A stretch of DNA of 29,369 nucleotides from CAJUOR01 sp964596105 (GTDB taxonomy: Bacteria; Bacillota_I; Bacilli_A; Erysipelotrichales; Coprobacillaceae), in assembly GCA_964596105.1 (NCBI GenBank), contig CAZQRT010000009.1, positions 1 through 29,369 on the forward strand, given 5' to 3'. Under the pieces are notes generated by a model. It was given only the letters and a program-made list of their open reading frames with translations, did not search any database and was not told the DNA's origin. Below are positions 1 through 6,457 of the stretch, piece by piece. Both the position numbers and the translations under genes were made by a program. Within the stretch, counting starts at the first letter, position 1, and each line of letters opens with the position of its first letter.

Positions 1-2
1 AT

Positions 3-869
3 TTTTTCCTCGCCACCAATGAGGATCAGAAGTTTGACCGCGATGTGCTGGTTTATAATACCGATCAAAAAAATAAAGAAGCCTCGGTTTATGATCTGGT
101 GGGGCATTTTGACGAGGTCTGGGCGTTAAAGGAAAGCACGCCGCTAAAAAAGTGGCAGGCGGAAAAGACCGTTTCCGCCGCTCAGGAGTTAACACAGCGC
201 TACGAAAAGATTAAAGCGCAGTATCCGCATATTTGTGAGGAAGCGGATTATGTCAGCCGGACGTTTGCTGTCAATAAGATTACCCTTTTAACAAGCCCCG
301 TTCATCTTGGAAGCAAAGAGCCGACGCTTTTTTACGCTTTGACACAGATCATGAAGCAGGGGGCGGGGGATGTCGTGATTCATACCCCTTACATCATCTG
401 CAACCGCTGGATGTATGACACGTTCGCGGATCTTTGCCGGTTAAAGCCGCGAACCGAGCTTTTGACGAATTCCGCCGCCAACAATGTCAATCTCTGGGGC
501 GCGGTGGATTATCTGCTGCATAAAAAAGAGCTGGTCGCGACGGGATTGAATCTTTATGAGTTTGAAGGCGGCAAGTCGTATCACGGCAAGAGTATCGCGG
601 TCGGGGACCGGCTGGCGATGATCGGTTCCTTTAACATGGACATGCGCAGTGTTTATGTGAACACGGAGCTGATGGTTGTGATCGACAGTCCCGAGGTCAA
701 TCAGCAGTTGCGCGACACGATGGATGAGTATAAGGCTTATTCCGTTCATGTCATTGACAATGAGCATTCCGAGGTTCCGGACAATGTCACGCCGCAGAAG
801 ATCGGCCCGTGGCGGCATTTACTTTATCAGCTTTTGAAGATTTTCAATGTTTTCCGTTTTTTGATGTAA
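3..869 (+). CDS. Phospholipase D family protein (cardiolipin synthase-like), 5'-truncated by window edge
   Basis: C-terminal part of a phospholipase D superfamily enzyme, most like ClsC/YmdC-type cardiolipin synthases that make cardiolipin at the membrane. The frame is open from base 3, and the first possible internal start (GTG at 45) falls inside conserved-looking sequence, so the gene begins left of the window. The second HKD motif is visible: YHGKS followed by an Asp, then GSFNMDMRS near nucleotides 580-650. The region before it (HTPYIICNRWMYD, then LLTNS) fits the strand leading into the second half of the PLD fold. The first HKD motif must lie upstream and cannot be checked. The protein ends in a hydrophobic, basic tail (FNVFRFLM) that could sit against the membrane. 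It stops immediately before a bidirectional terminator. PLD family is secure; cardiolipin synthase activity is inferred. Confidence 0.85.
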   Translation, partial: FFLATNEDQKFDRDVLVYNTDQKNKEASVYDLVGHFDEVWALKESTPLKKWQAEKTVSAAQELTQRYEKIKAQYPHICEEADYVSRTFAVNKITLLTSPVHLGSKEPTLFYALTQIMKQGAGDVVIHTPYIICNRWMYDTFADLCRLKPRTELLTNSAANNVNLWGAVDYLLHKKELVATGLNLYEFEGGKSYHGKSIAVGDRLAMIGSFNMDMRSVYVNTELMVVIDSPEVNQQLRDTMDEYKAYSVHVIDNEHSEVPDNVTPQKIGPWRHLLYQLLKIFNVFRFLM

Positions 870-871
870 AT

Positions 872-899
872 AAAAATACCCCGTTTCGGGGTATTTTTT
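872..899. terminator. Bidirectional intrinsic terminator between the PLD gene and the ohrR operon
   Basis: A perfect 12-bp stem (AAAAATACCCCG / CGGGGTATTTTT) with a TTT loop has A-runs on one side and T-runs on the other. It can therefore terminate the rightward PLD gene and the leftward peroxidase-flavodoxin-ohrR operon. The last stop codon of ohrR overlaps its edge. Confidence 0.9.
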
Positions 900-1338
900 A
901 GTGCGCCCGCAGTTTTCCCAGCAGCTCATACAGCATGCCGTAAAGAAGCTGCGCTTTTTCCGGCGCCATGTCGATACAGGCGGAAAGCCTTTCCGGCACG
1001 GTGAGGGCCTTTTCTCTGAGGTCCTCGCCTTCTTGGGTGATGGAGACGATCAAGTCCCGTTCATCTTTGGCGGAACGGCGCCTGGTGACATACTTTTTTT
1101 CCTCCAGCCTTTTCAGAAGCGGGGTTAATGTGCTGGAGTCCAGATAGAGAAACTCTCCGACCTCCTTGACTCTCAGTTCCTTGTGCTCCCACATGACCAT
1201 CATGGTGATGTACTGGGTATAAGTCAGATCCAGTTCATCTAAAAACGGTTTGTAGGCTTTCACGATTTCCTTGGCACAGGCATAGAGCGGAAAACAGAGT
1301 TGATTTTCGAGTTTCAGCGGGTCGAATTGTTCAGCCAT
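898..1338 (-). CDS. ohrR: OhrR-type MarR family organic-peroxide-sensing repressor
   Basis: A 146-aa winged-helix MarR regulator closely resembling Bacillus OhrR, a repressor that releases DNA when its N-terminal cysteine is oxidised by organic hydroperoxide. The sensing residues are visible: Cys15 in ENQLCFPLY, plus Tyr29 and Tyr40, the positions that contact the reactive cysteine in B. subtilis OhrR. The recognition segment reads LDSSTLTPLLKRLEEK, followed by a wing with RRRSAKDERDL. Additional cysteines at 21 and about 121 leave open whether it works by a one-Cys (mixed thiol) or two-Cys mechanism. A GGAG ribosome site lies 8 nt before the ATG. It is the last gene of a three-gene operon, 3 nt after the flavodoxin-like gene, and probably represses its own operon through the inverted repeat at 2318-2336. 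No ohr peroxidase gene is next to it; the glutathione peroxidase seems to take that place. Confidence 0.9.
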   Translation of the reverse strand: MAEQFDPLKLENQLCFPLYACAKEIVKAYKPFLDELDLTYTQYITMMVMWEHKELRVKEVGEFLYLDSSTLTPLLKRLEEKKYVTRRRSAKDERDLIVSITQEGEDLREKALTVPERLSACIDMAPEKAQLLYGMLYELLGKLRAH

Positions 1339-1341
1339 GTT

Positions 1342-1758
1342 TTATTCTCCTGAAGCGATGATTTTTTTCGCGAACGCTACTGCCGCCTGGCAGTCATCCG
1401 CATTCGGGCGGCCGTTATGCATCATCAGGAATTTGCCGGGGCAGTAAAACTCCTCTTTTTCCAGAGGGATGTTTTTTTCCGCGAGCAGTTTTTCGAGATA
1501 TTTTCCGACCGGGCGGACGGAAGCGGACGTGCTGAACAGGACGATTCTGCCGACCTTGACATGGATGGCGCTGATAAAGTCTTTGACATGGCTGTCGATA
1601 TTGAATTTATAAGGGGCGACGCATAATAGCAGCGTGTCGGTGTCTTCTGTCAGCGGTTCGCTGACCGGTTTGGCTTCCAGACCGGTCGCCTGGGCGATGG
1701 CGTCGGCGATCTTTTTGGTGTTGCCGCCTTTGGAATAGTAGCGGAGCGCGGTTGTCAT
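1342..1758 (-). CDS. Flavodoxin-like protein
   Basis: A 138-aa single-domain protein with a flavodoxin-type phosphate-binding loop near its start (YYSKGGNTKKIADAIA), which normally holds the FMN phosphate. Later segments alternate hydrophobic strands (TLLLCVAPY, VGRIVLFSTS) with helices, as expected for the five-stranded flavodoxin fold, and the length matches short flavodoxins. It would carry electrons between soluble partners in the cytoplasm. It overlaps the upstream peroxidase gene by 4 nt (ATGA) and precedes ohrR by 3 nt, so translation is probably coupled. The context suggests a role in peroxide stress, perhaps as reductant or as backup redox carrier, but the partner is not shown. The glycine-rich loop differs from the classic TxTGNT form, so FMN binding is likely but not certain. 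Confidence 0.75.
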   Translation of the reverse strand: MTTALRYYSKGGNTKKIADAIAQATGLEAKPVSEPLTEDTDTLLLCVAPYKFNIDSHVKDFISAIHVKVGRIVLFSTSASVRPVGKYLEKLLAEKNIPLEKEEFYCPGKFLMMHNGRPNADDCQAAVAFAKKIIASGE

Positions 1759-2297
1759 GCGAGGGCTTCCTCAACTTTCGCTTTGACGGTATCGAGGGAT
1801 TCGGTAGGCTCAAAGCGGGCGGTGATATTGCCGTCGCGGTCGATCAAAAATTTCGTGAAGTTCCATTTGATCTTGCCGTTGTTCTTGTAGTCCTTGTCCA
1901 TTTTCTTGGCGATGCCTTTCATCATGATGCCTTTCGGGCCGCTGAATCCGGCGAAAGTGGTGTTGGCCGTCAAATACTTATAGAGCGGGCTGGCATCATC
2001 CCCGTTGACATCGATCTTGGCGAATTGCGGGAATGTAATGCCGAAGCGTCCGGTGCAGAAGGTGTGAATTTCCTCATCGCTGCCCGGGGCCTGTTCGCCA
2101 AACTGGTTGCACGGGAAGTCAAGAATCTCCAGGCCGTCATCATGGTGCTCGTCATAAATCTCCTGCAGTTCTTTATACTGCGGGGTGAAGCCGCATTTGG
2201 TGGCGGTGTTGACGATCAGTAAAACTTTTCCTTTGTAACTGGAAAGCGGCACGTCGCTGCCGTCGCGGGCTTTAACGGTGAAATCATAGATACTCAT
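1755..2297 (-). CDS. Glutathione peroxidase family thiol peroxidase (Cys type)
   Basis: A 180-aa GPx-family peroxidase that reduces hydrogen or organic peroxides. Bacterial Cys-type members usually take electrons from thioredoxin rather than glutathione. The active site is visible: peroxidatic Cys35 in NTATKCGFTPQY (Cys in place of selenocysteine), the conserved FPCNQFGEQ block (second Cys63 and the catalytic Gln), and WNFTKF near residue 133 supplying Trp and Asn. Length is typical. The start is set at the ATG at 2297, because the AAAGGAG ribosome site (2305-2311) lies 7 nt upstream of it. The ATG two codons earlier (2303) would sit only 1 nt from that site. It is the first gene of the operon with the flavodoxin-like gene and ohrR, driven by the promoter at 2345-2373 and likely repressed at the inverted repeat inside the leader. 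Confidence 0.92.
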   Translation of the reverse strand: MSIYDFTVKARDGSDVPLSSYKGKVLLIVNTATKCGFTPQYKELQEIYDEHHDDGLEILDFPCNQFGEQAPGSDEEIHTFCTGRFGITFPQFAKIDVNGDDASPLYKYLTANTTFAGFSGPKGIMMKGIAKKMDKDYKNNGKIKWNFTKFLIDRDGNITARFEPTESLDTVKAKVEEALA

Positions 2298-2317
2298 ATT
2301 CATTCTCCTTTCAGTTT

Positions 2318-2336
2318 CGCAAGATTTAATCTTGCG
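2318..2336 (-). promoter_or_regulatory. Perfect inverted repeat, probable OhrR operator
   Basis: CGCAAGAT-TTA-ATCTTGCG: two perfect 8-bp arms with a 3-nt spacer. The promoter -10 ends at 2345, so transcription should start near 2338 and the repeat covers about +2 to +20, an ideal place for a repressor to block RNA polymerase. A homodimeric MarR protein encoded in the same operon is the obvious candidate. The same sequence would also form a hairpin in the 5' leader of the mRNA, so a role in RNA stability is an alternative. Confidence 0.65.
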
Positions 2337-2344
2337 CTATTTAT

Positions 2345-2373
2345 ATTGTAGACCTCCGTTTTCATTCTGTCAA
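2345..2373 (-). promoter_or_regulatory. Sigma-A-type promoter of the gpx-flavodoxin-ohrR operon
   Basis: Read on the minus strand: TTGACA (2373-2368), a 17-nt spacer, then TACAAT (2350-2345). The -35 box is perfect and the -10 has one mismatch, so this is one of the strongest promoter matches in the window. It points at the peroxidase gene about 50 nt away. Confidence 0.85.
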
Positions 2374-2558
2374 GACCCGTGCCTGGGGGAAATTGTACAA
2401 ATTCTTTGGCCGTAGTATGGAAAAATCCTTATATCAGTGAACAAAACAATTGCATTTTTTATTCTTAGGGGTTATCTTTAAGTAAGGTGGATTTGACATT
2501 TCACGGCGAAAATATTTTTTTAAAGGTCAAACCGGTTAGACAGTGGAGGAACGAAAAG

Positions 2559-3365
2559 ATGAAGTGGATGATGATGCTGAGCGGAATATGCACCCTTGTT
2601 TATTTCTGCTTTCCGTTTGTGAAGTGGTCAAAGATTTGGTTTTTGCCGCTTTATTTTCTGGGCTTTTTCCTTCTCATTACCCTTGTCTATTTTTTGTTTC
2701 TGGTGCTGATGTCACTGACCGTGAGCATGAAAAAGGAGTACGAGAAACCTTCGCCCTTGTACCACCATCTGTTCATTTTAGGCTATCGTTTTCTCTGTTA
2801 CGGAGCGGGTGTGAAGATCCATGCCTCGGGAGTTGAGAAGGTCCCCTCTGACCGGCGGTTTTTGTTTATTTCCAACCATCTCTCCCGGTTTGACACGATG
2901 GTGCAGTGCACTGTGCTGCCCAATACCATGATGGCTTTTATTTCCAAGCCGTCCAACTTCAGAGCGCCGATCGGGCGGCGTTATATGAAACGCGACTTAT
3001 ATATGGCCATCGACCGGGATCATCCCCGCCGGGCGCTGCCGACGATTAATCATGCCGCCGATCTGATTAAAAGGGATGTTACTTCCGTGGCCGTGTATCC
3101 CGAGGGGCACCGCGGCAAGGATTACACCTTGCAGCCGTTTCATAACGGCTGTCTGAAAATCGCCACCAAAGCGGACTGCCCGATTGTGGTCACCACAATC
3201 TGCGGGACCGAAAAAATCCACCGCAATTATCCCTGGCGCCGCACCGATGTGTATTTTGATGTCATCGGTGTAGTGGAACCAGAACAGCGCACAACCGCGG
3301 AGATAGGAAAAGAGATCCGGGAAATGATGCAGAAGAATTTAGATCGATATCGTGAGGTGAAATAA
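2559..3365 (+). CDS. PlsC-like 1-acyl-glycerol-3-phosphate acyltransferase
   Basis: A 268-aa membrane-bound acyltransferase of the PlsC (LPLAT) family, which transfers an acyl chain to lysophosphatidic acid or a related lysolipid. The catalytic NHxxxxD motif is present (NHLSRFD, His about 107 and Asp about 112), as is the substrate-phosphate motif YPEGHRGKD (about 180-188). In the latter, His replaces the usual Thr/Ser of EGTR. Two hydrophobic segments occupy roughly residues 4-24 and 26-54, longer than in minimal PlsC proteins. The ATG at 2559 is chosen because TGGAGGA lies 8 nt upstream; a GTG start 24 codons earlier has no comparable site. It is followed after 2 nt by a lipid kinase gene, suggesting joint action on phosphatidate or diacylglycerol. 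Substrate is not determined. Confidence 0.85.
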   Translation: MKWMMMLSGICTLVYFCFPFVKWSKIWFLPLYFLGFFLLITLVYFLFLVLMSLTVSMKKEYEKPSPLYHHLFILGYRFLCYGAGVKIHASGVEKVPSDRRFLFISNHLSRFDTMVQCTVLPNTMMAFISKPSNFRAPIGRRYMKRDLYMAIDRDHPRRALPTINHAADLIKRDVTSVAVYPEGHRGKDYTLQPFHNGCLKIATKADCPIVVTTICGTEKIHRNYPWRRTDVYFDVIGVVEPEQRTTAEIGKEIREMMQKNLDRYREVK

Positions 3366-3367
3366 TC

Positions 3368-4240
3368 ATGATTTATGTGCTGTACAATCCTTTATCTGCT
3401 AACCGCAACGGCGAGAAGAAAGCCAGGCAGCTTGACGAAATCCTGAAATCAGAAGATATCCGTTACCTCGATGTGACCAAGATCAGTGCCGCTGAGTTTT
3501 TAAGAAATGCCGATCCGGCTGACAAGGTCATTCTGGCCGGGGGCGACGGGACGATCTATCACTTTATTAACGAGTGTCAGGACGATATTCCCGAGCATCC
3601 GGTTTACTATTTTCCGGCCGGTTCCGGCAATGATTTTATGAACGATGTCCGGGAAAAAGAGCGCACGAAACTGGTCCTGTTGAATCCTTATCTGCAAAAT
3701 CTGCCTTCCGTGACCGTGAAAGGCGAGACGCACCGTTTTCTCAACAACGTCGGCTACGGCATTGACGGGTACTGCTGTGAGGAGGGCGACAGACAGCGCC
3801 AGCAGTCCGATGGCAAGATCAATTATACGGTGATCGCCCTGAAAGGCCTGATGTATCAGTTTGAACCGCGCAATGCCACGGTTACGGTCGACGGCGTGAC
3901 GCGCACTTATGAGCATGTCTGGCTGGCGCCGACCATGAACGGGCGCTATTACGGCGGCGGGATGATGTGCGCGCCGGGACAGGACCGCCAAAACGAAGCC
4001 GGCACGGTGAGCTGCGTGGTCATGTACTGCCCGAACAAATTTAAAACGCTGATGGTTTTTCCTTCGATTTTTAACGGCAAACACGTTCGCCACACCGAGA
4101 TGGTGGAGACGCTGCCCGGCTATGATATCACGGTTTCTTTCGACCGTCCGACTTCACTGCAGATTGACGGCGATACCGTCCTGGGCGTGGAAACTTACAG
4201 TGTCCATGCCGAAAGAAGAAACATAGCGCGGGCCGCATAA
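3368..4240 (+). CDS. Diacylglycerol kinase family lipid kinase (DgkB/YegS-type)
   Basis: A 290-aa soluble lipid kinase of the DAGK catalytic family (DgkB, YegS, BmrU group), which phosphorylates diacylglycerol or a similar lipid with ATP at the membrane surface. The nucleotide-binding GGDGT motif is at about residues 58-62 (ILAGGDGTIYHF), preceded by the N-terminal YNPLSANRNG segment typical of the family. The PAGSGNDF block follows near 92-99. The C-terminal half has the expected beta-rich lipid domain, including LQIDGD near the end. Length is typical. In Gram-positive bacteria DgkB recycles the diacylglycerol released during lipoteichoic acid synthesis; whether this one does is inferred. 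It shares a transcript with the PlsC-like gene (2-nt gap, ribosome site GAGGTGA) and is followed by a terminator. Confidence 0.9.
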   Translation: MIYVLYNPLSANRNGEKKARQLDEILKSEDIRYLDVTKISAAEFLRNADPADKVILAGGDGTIYHFINECQDDIPEHPVYYFPAGSGNDFMNDVREKERTKLVLLNPYLQNLPSVTVKGETHRFLNNVGYGIDGYCCEEGDRQRQQSDGKINYTVIALKGLMYQFEPRNATVTVDGVTRTYEHVWLAPTMNGRYYGGGMMCAPGQDRQNEAGTVSCVVMYCPNKFKTLMVFPSIFNGKHVRHTEMVETLPGYDITVSFDRPTSLQIDGDTVLGVETYSVHAERRNIARAA

Positions 4241-4261
4241 AACACTTGATGATTTTGTTTA

Positions 4262-4289
4262 AAGAGAGCAGAATGTCTGCTCTTTTTTT
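4262..4289 (+). terminator. Intrinsic terminator after the lipid kinase gene
   Basis: An 8-bp perfect stem AGAGCAGA / TCTGCTCT with an ATG loop, extendable by A-T pairs, is followed by seven T. It closes the acyltransferase-kinase transcript and separates it from the lysine operon. Confidence 0.88.
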
Positions 4290-4318
4290 GACCTCTGCTT
4301 TTTTTGCGCCGCGATGTA

Positions 4319-4327
4319 TGATATAAT
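4319..4327 (+). promoter_or_regulatory. Extended -10 promoter of the lysC operon
   Basis: TGATATAAT gives a perfect TATAAT with the upstream TG of an extended -10 element. The region where a -35 box belongs (about 4299-4304) is only a T-run, so the promoter probably relies on the extended -10. The leader before lysC is about 40 nt, too short for a lysine riboswitch or T-box. Confidence 0.7.
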
Positions 4328-4373
4328 GAAATAGATTTTTAAGTCAGGGTCCAAAGCCTGGCGGGGTGAAAAA

Positions 4374-5567
4374 ATGAAAGTTTTAAAATTTGGCGGCAGT
4401 TCGGTAGCGACGACAGAGAAGATTCTGGCGATCGCGGAATATTTAAAAGAGCGCTCTCAACAAGAGCAGCTGGTCGTGGTCGTTTCCGCGATGGGCAAGA
4501 CGACCAACGCCTTGATTGCCCTGGCGAATGAGGTCAGCGCCCATCCTGATAAAAGAGAGATGGACCGCCTGTTATCCACCGGGGAGCAGCAGACGATCGC
4601 CTTACTGGCGATGGCATTGAACGGTTTAGGGGTACGGGCGATTTCCTTAACCGGCATGCAGGCCGGGATCGAAACGAGCGGCGTGCATACTAAAAGCATC
4701 ATCGCTCACTTAAATGATGAAAAACTGAAAGAGCAGCTGCAAAGCCACGATGTTCTCGTTGTCGCGGGCTTTCAGGGCTTCAATGACCGCGCGGATGTCA
4801 CGACTCTCGGACGGGGCGGCAGTGATACGACCGCGGTGGCTTTAGCGGCCGCCTTGGGCTGTGACTGCGAGATTTATACCGATGTCGCCGGGGTCTATAC
4901 CACCGATCCCCGCGTCTATCCCGCGGCGAAAAAGATCGCGATGATCTCTTATGAGGAAATGATGGAAATGTCCGCGCTTGGCGCCAAGGTCATGGAACCG
5001 CGCAGTGTCGAGCTGGGCAGCAAATACAAAGTGAGAATCTATGTCGGGCAGACCTTGTCCAAAGAAAGGGGAACCTTGATCGTGAGCAGTACCGATATCA
5101 CCGAAGAAAAAGCGGTCAGCGCGGTCAGCGCCAATGACCGCATCATCCATGTTCAGCTGGATCATTTAGGGGACGATCCTTTTGTTCTCACTGACGTCTT
5201 CCAGACCGTCGGCGCGCATCACGTTAATATCGATATGATCAGCCAGAACCGCAAGCACGAGGGCTCGCGCATTGAGTTTACCTGCAGCGAGGATGATAAC
5301 GAGCTTTTGCAGTCGGCGCTGGATGATTTAAAAGAAAAATATCCCGATATGAAGATTCGCCTGAATCATCAGGTGTCGAAGATCTCCGTGGTGGGGATCG
5401 GCATGAGAAACGCGGTCGGCGTCGCCGCCAATATTTTCGCGATCATGGCAGCCGCGAAAATTCCTTTATTGCAGGTGACGACCTCGGAAATCAGCATCTC
5501 CATGATCGTCGCCACCGCGCAGTCACAGCCGGCGGTGCGCGCGATCTGTGAAGCTTATCAATTGTGA
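4374..5567 (+). CDS. lysC: Aspartate kinase
   Basis: A 397-aa monofunctional aspartokinase, phosphorylating aspartate as the first step toward lysine, threonine, methionine and diaminopimelate. The N-terminal kinase domain shows KFGGSS (residues 5-10), the LSTGEQ segment, and TLGRGGSDTTAVALA. It continues with YTDVAGVYTTDPR. From about residue 240 to the end lie two ACT regulatory domains (for example GIGMRNAVGVAANIF and LLQVTTSEISISMIV), the usual site of feedback inhibition by lysine or threonine. Length matches Bacillus LysC-type enzymes. It opens a tightly packed operon with dapA, dapB and lysA, which points to a lysine-sensitive isozyme. An internal ribosome-site-like sequence near codon 235 may allow a separate small ACT subunit, as known for B. 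subtilis LysC. Confidence 0.95.
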   Translation: MKVLKFGGSSVATTEKILAIAEYLKERSQQEQLVVVVSAMGKTTNALIALANEVSAHPDKREMDRLLSTGEQQTIALLAMALNGLGVRAISLTGMQAGIETSGVHTKSIIAHLNDEKLKEQLQSHDVLVVAGFQGFNDRADVTTLGRGGSDTTAVALAAALGCDCEIYTDVAGVYTTDPRVYPAAKKIAMISYEEMMEMSALGAKVMEPRSVELGSKYKVRIYVGQTLSKERGTLIVSSTDITEEKAVSAVSANDRIIHVQLDHLGDDPFVLTDVFQTVGAHHVNIDMISQNRKHEGSRIEFTCSEDDNELLQSALDDLKEKYPDMKIRLNHQVSKISVVGIGMRNAVGVAANIFAIMAAAKIPLLQVTTSEISISMIVATAQSQPAVRAICEAYQL

Positions 5568-5581
5568 AGGAGGAAAAAATC

Positions 5582-6457
5582 ATGACATTATTTGCGGGAA
5601 TGGCCCCGGCGGTGATTTGTCCCATGCAGGCCGACGGCCAGGTTGATTACGATGCCTTTGCGAGATTAATTGTGAAACTGACAGCGGAAGGGGCCGCGGC
5701 TTTAGTCGTCAACGGCACCACGGGTGAAGCCAGCACCTTAACTTCGGAAGAGAAGATGAAGCTGGTGGCCATCGCCAAAGAGAAATCTCATCTCCCGGTC
5801 ATTGCCGGAGCCGGCAGCAACGATACGAGCGCCGCGGTCAAGAACGCCTTAAACGCCAAAAAAGCCGGCGCGGACGCTTTGCTTCTCGTCACGCCTTATT
5901 ACAACAAGGCCAGCCAGAAAGGCCTGATCGCCCATTTTGAAACGATCGCGGGTGCGGCCAAGCTGCCGTGCATTCTCTATACCGTACCGGGCCGCACCGG
6001 CATGAATATTCTTCCCGAAACCTGCGAGGTTTTAGCGAAGAATCCTTATATCGTGGGATTAAAGGACGCGGTTGGCAATTTGACATACACCATGGACGTG
6101 TTAGAAAAGACAAAAGGCGAGGACTTTACCGTTTATTCCGGCGAGGACCGCCTGACGCTGGCGATGATGGCTTTAGGCGGCAAGGGTGTGATTTCCGTAA
6201 CCGGCAATGTCTACCCGAAACAAGTCAGCGCCTTGTGCCAGGCGATGCTTGAGGGAGATTTACAAACCGCGCAAAAGTGGCAGTTCGCGCTCGATGATTT
6301 CACCAAGCTCATGTTCGCCGACGTCAACCCGATTCCGGTTAAATACGCCTGCCACAAGCAGGGCTTTGGCGAAAATATTTTACGCCTGCCGCTCATCTCC
6401 TGCGATGAGGCTTTGATGGCGAAGATCGACGCCTGCATGAAGGAGCTGGAGGCATGA
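5582..6457 (+). CDS. dapA: 4-hydroxy-tetrahydrodipicolinate synthase
   Basis: A 291-aa TIM-barrel aldolase that condenses pyruvate with aspartate semialdehyde, the committed step to diaminopimelate and lysine. The residues expected from E. coli DapA are at matching positions: Tyr133 and Arg138 in LYTVPGRTGMN, and the Schiff-base Lys161 in VGLKDA. NGTTGEAS supplies the threonine pair near 46-47. The ATG at 5582 is taken as start because a perfect AAGGAGG (5567-5573), overlapping the lysC stop, lies 8 nt upstream. An in-frame GTG at 5564 would place the start inside lysC. The 3' end overlaps dapB by 4 nt (ATGA). Confidence 0.97.
   Translation: MTLFAGMAPAVICPMQADGQVDYDAFARLIVKLTAEGAAALVVNGTTGEASTLTSEEKMKLVAIAKEKSHLPVIAGAGSNDTSAAVKNALNAKKAGADALLLVTPYYNKASQKGLIAHFETIAGAAKLPCILYTVPGRTGMNILPETCEVLAKNPYIVGLKDAVGNLTYTMDVLEKTKGEDFTVYSGEDRLTLAMMALGGKGVISVTGNVYPKQVSALCQAMLEGDLQTAQKWQFALDDFTKLMFADVNPIPVKYACHKQGFGENILRLPLISCDEALMAKIDACMKELEA

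Noticed and set aside
441..818. Minus-strand open frame of 125 codons inside the PLD gene
   Set aside because: It lies wholly opposite a gene with clear PLD motifs, and its predicted protein has no recognisable features.
2493..2522. TTGACA at 2493-2498 as the -35 box for the PlsC-like gene
   Set aside because: No acceptable -10 box lies 16-18 nt downstream; the region is a T-run. TTGCAT-N17-TATCTT (2450-2478) is equally weak, so no promoter is called.
2492..2530. Inverted TTTGAC / GTCAAA pair before the PlsC-like gene
   Set aside because: The arms are 6 bp and about 27 nt apart, which is expected by chance.
3500..4093. Minus-strand frame of 197 codons opposite the lipid kinase gene
   Set aside because: It shadows a well-supported kinase; the translation is Arg/His/Ala-rich low-information sequence and has no proper operon context.
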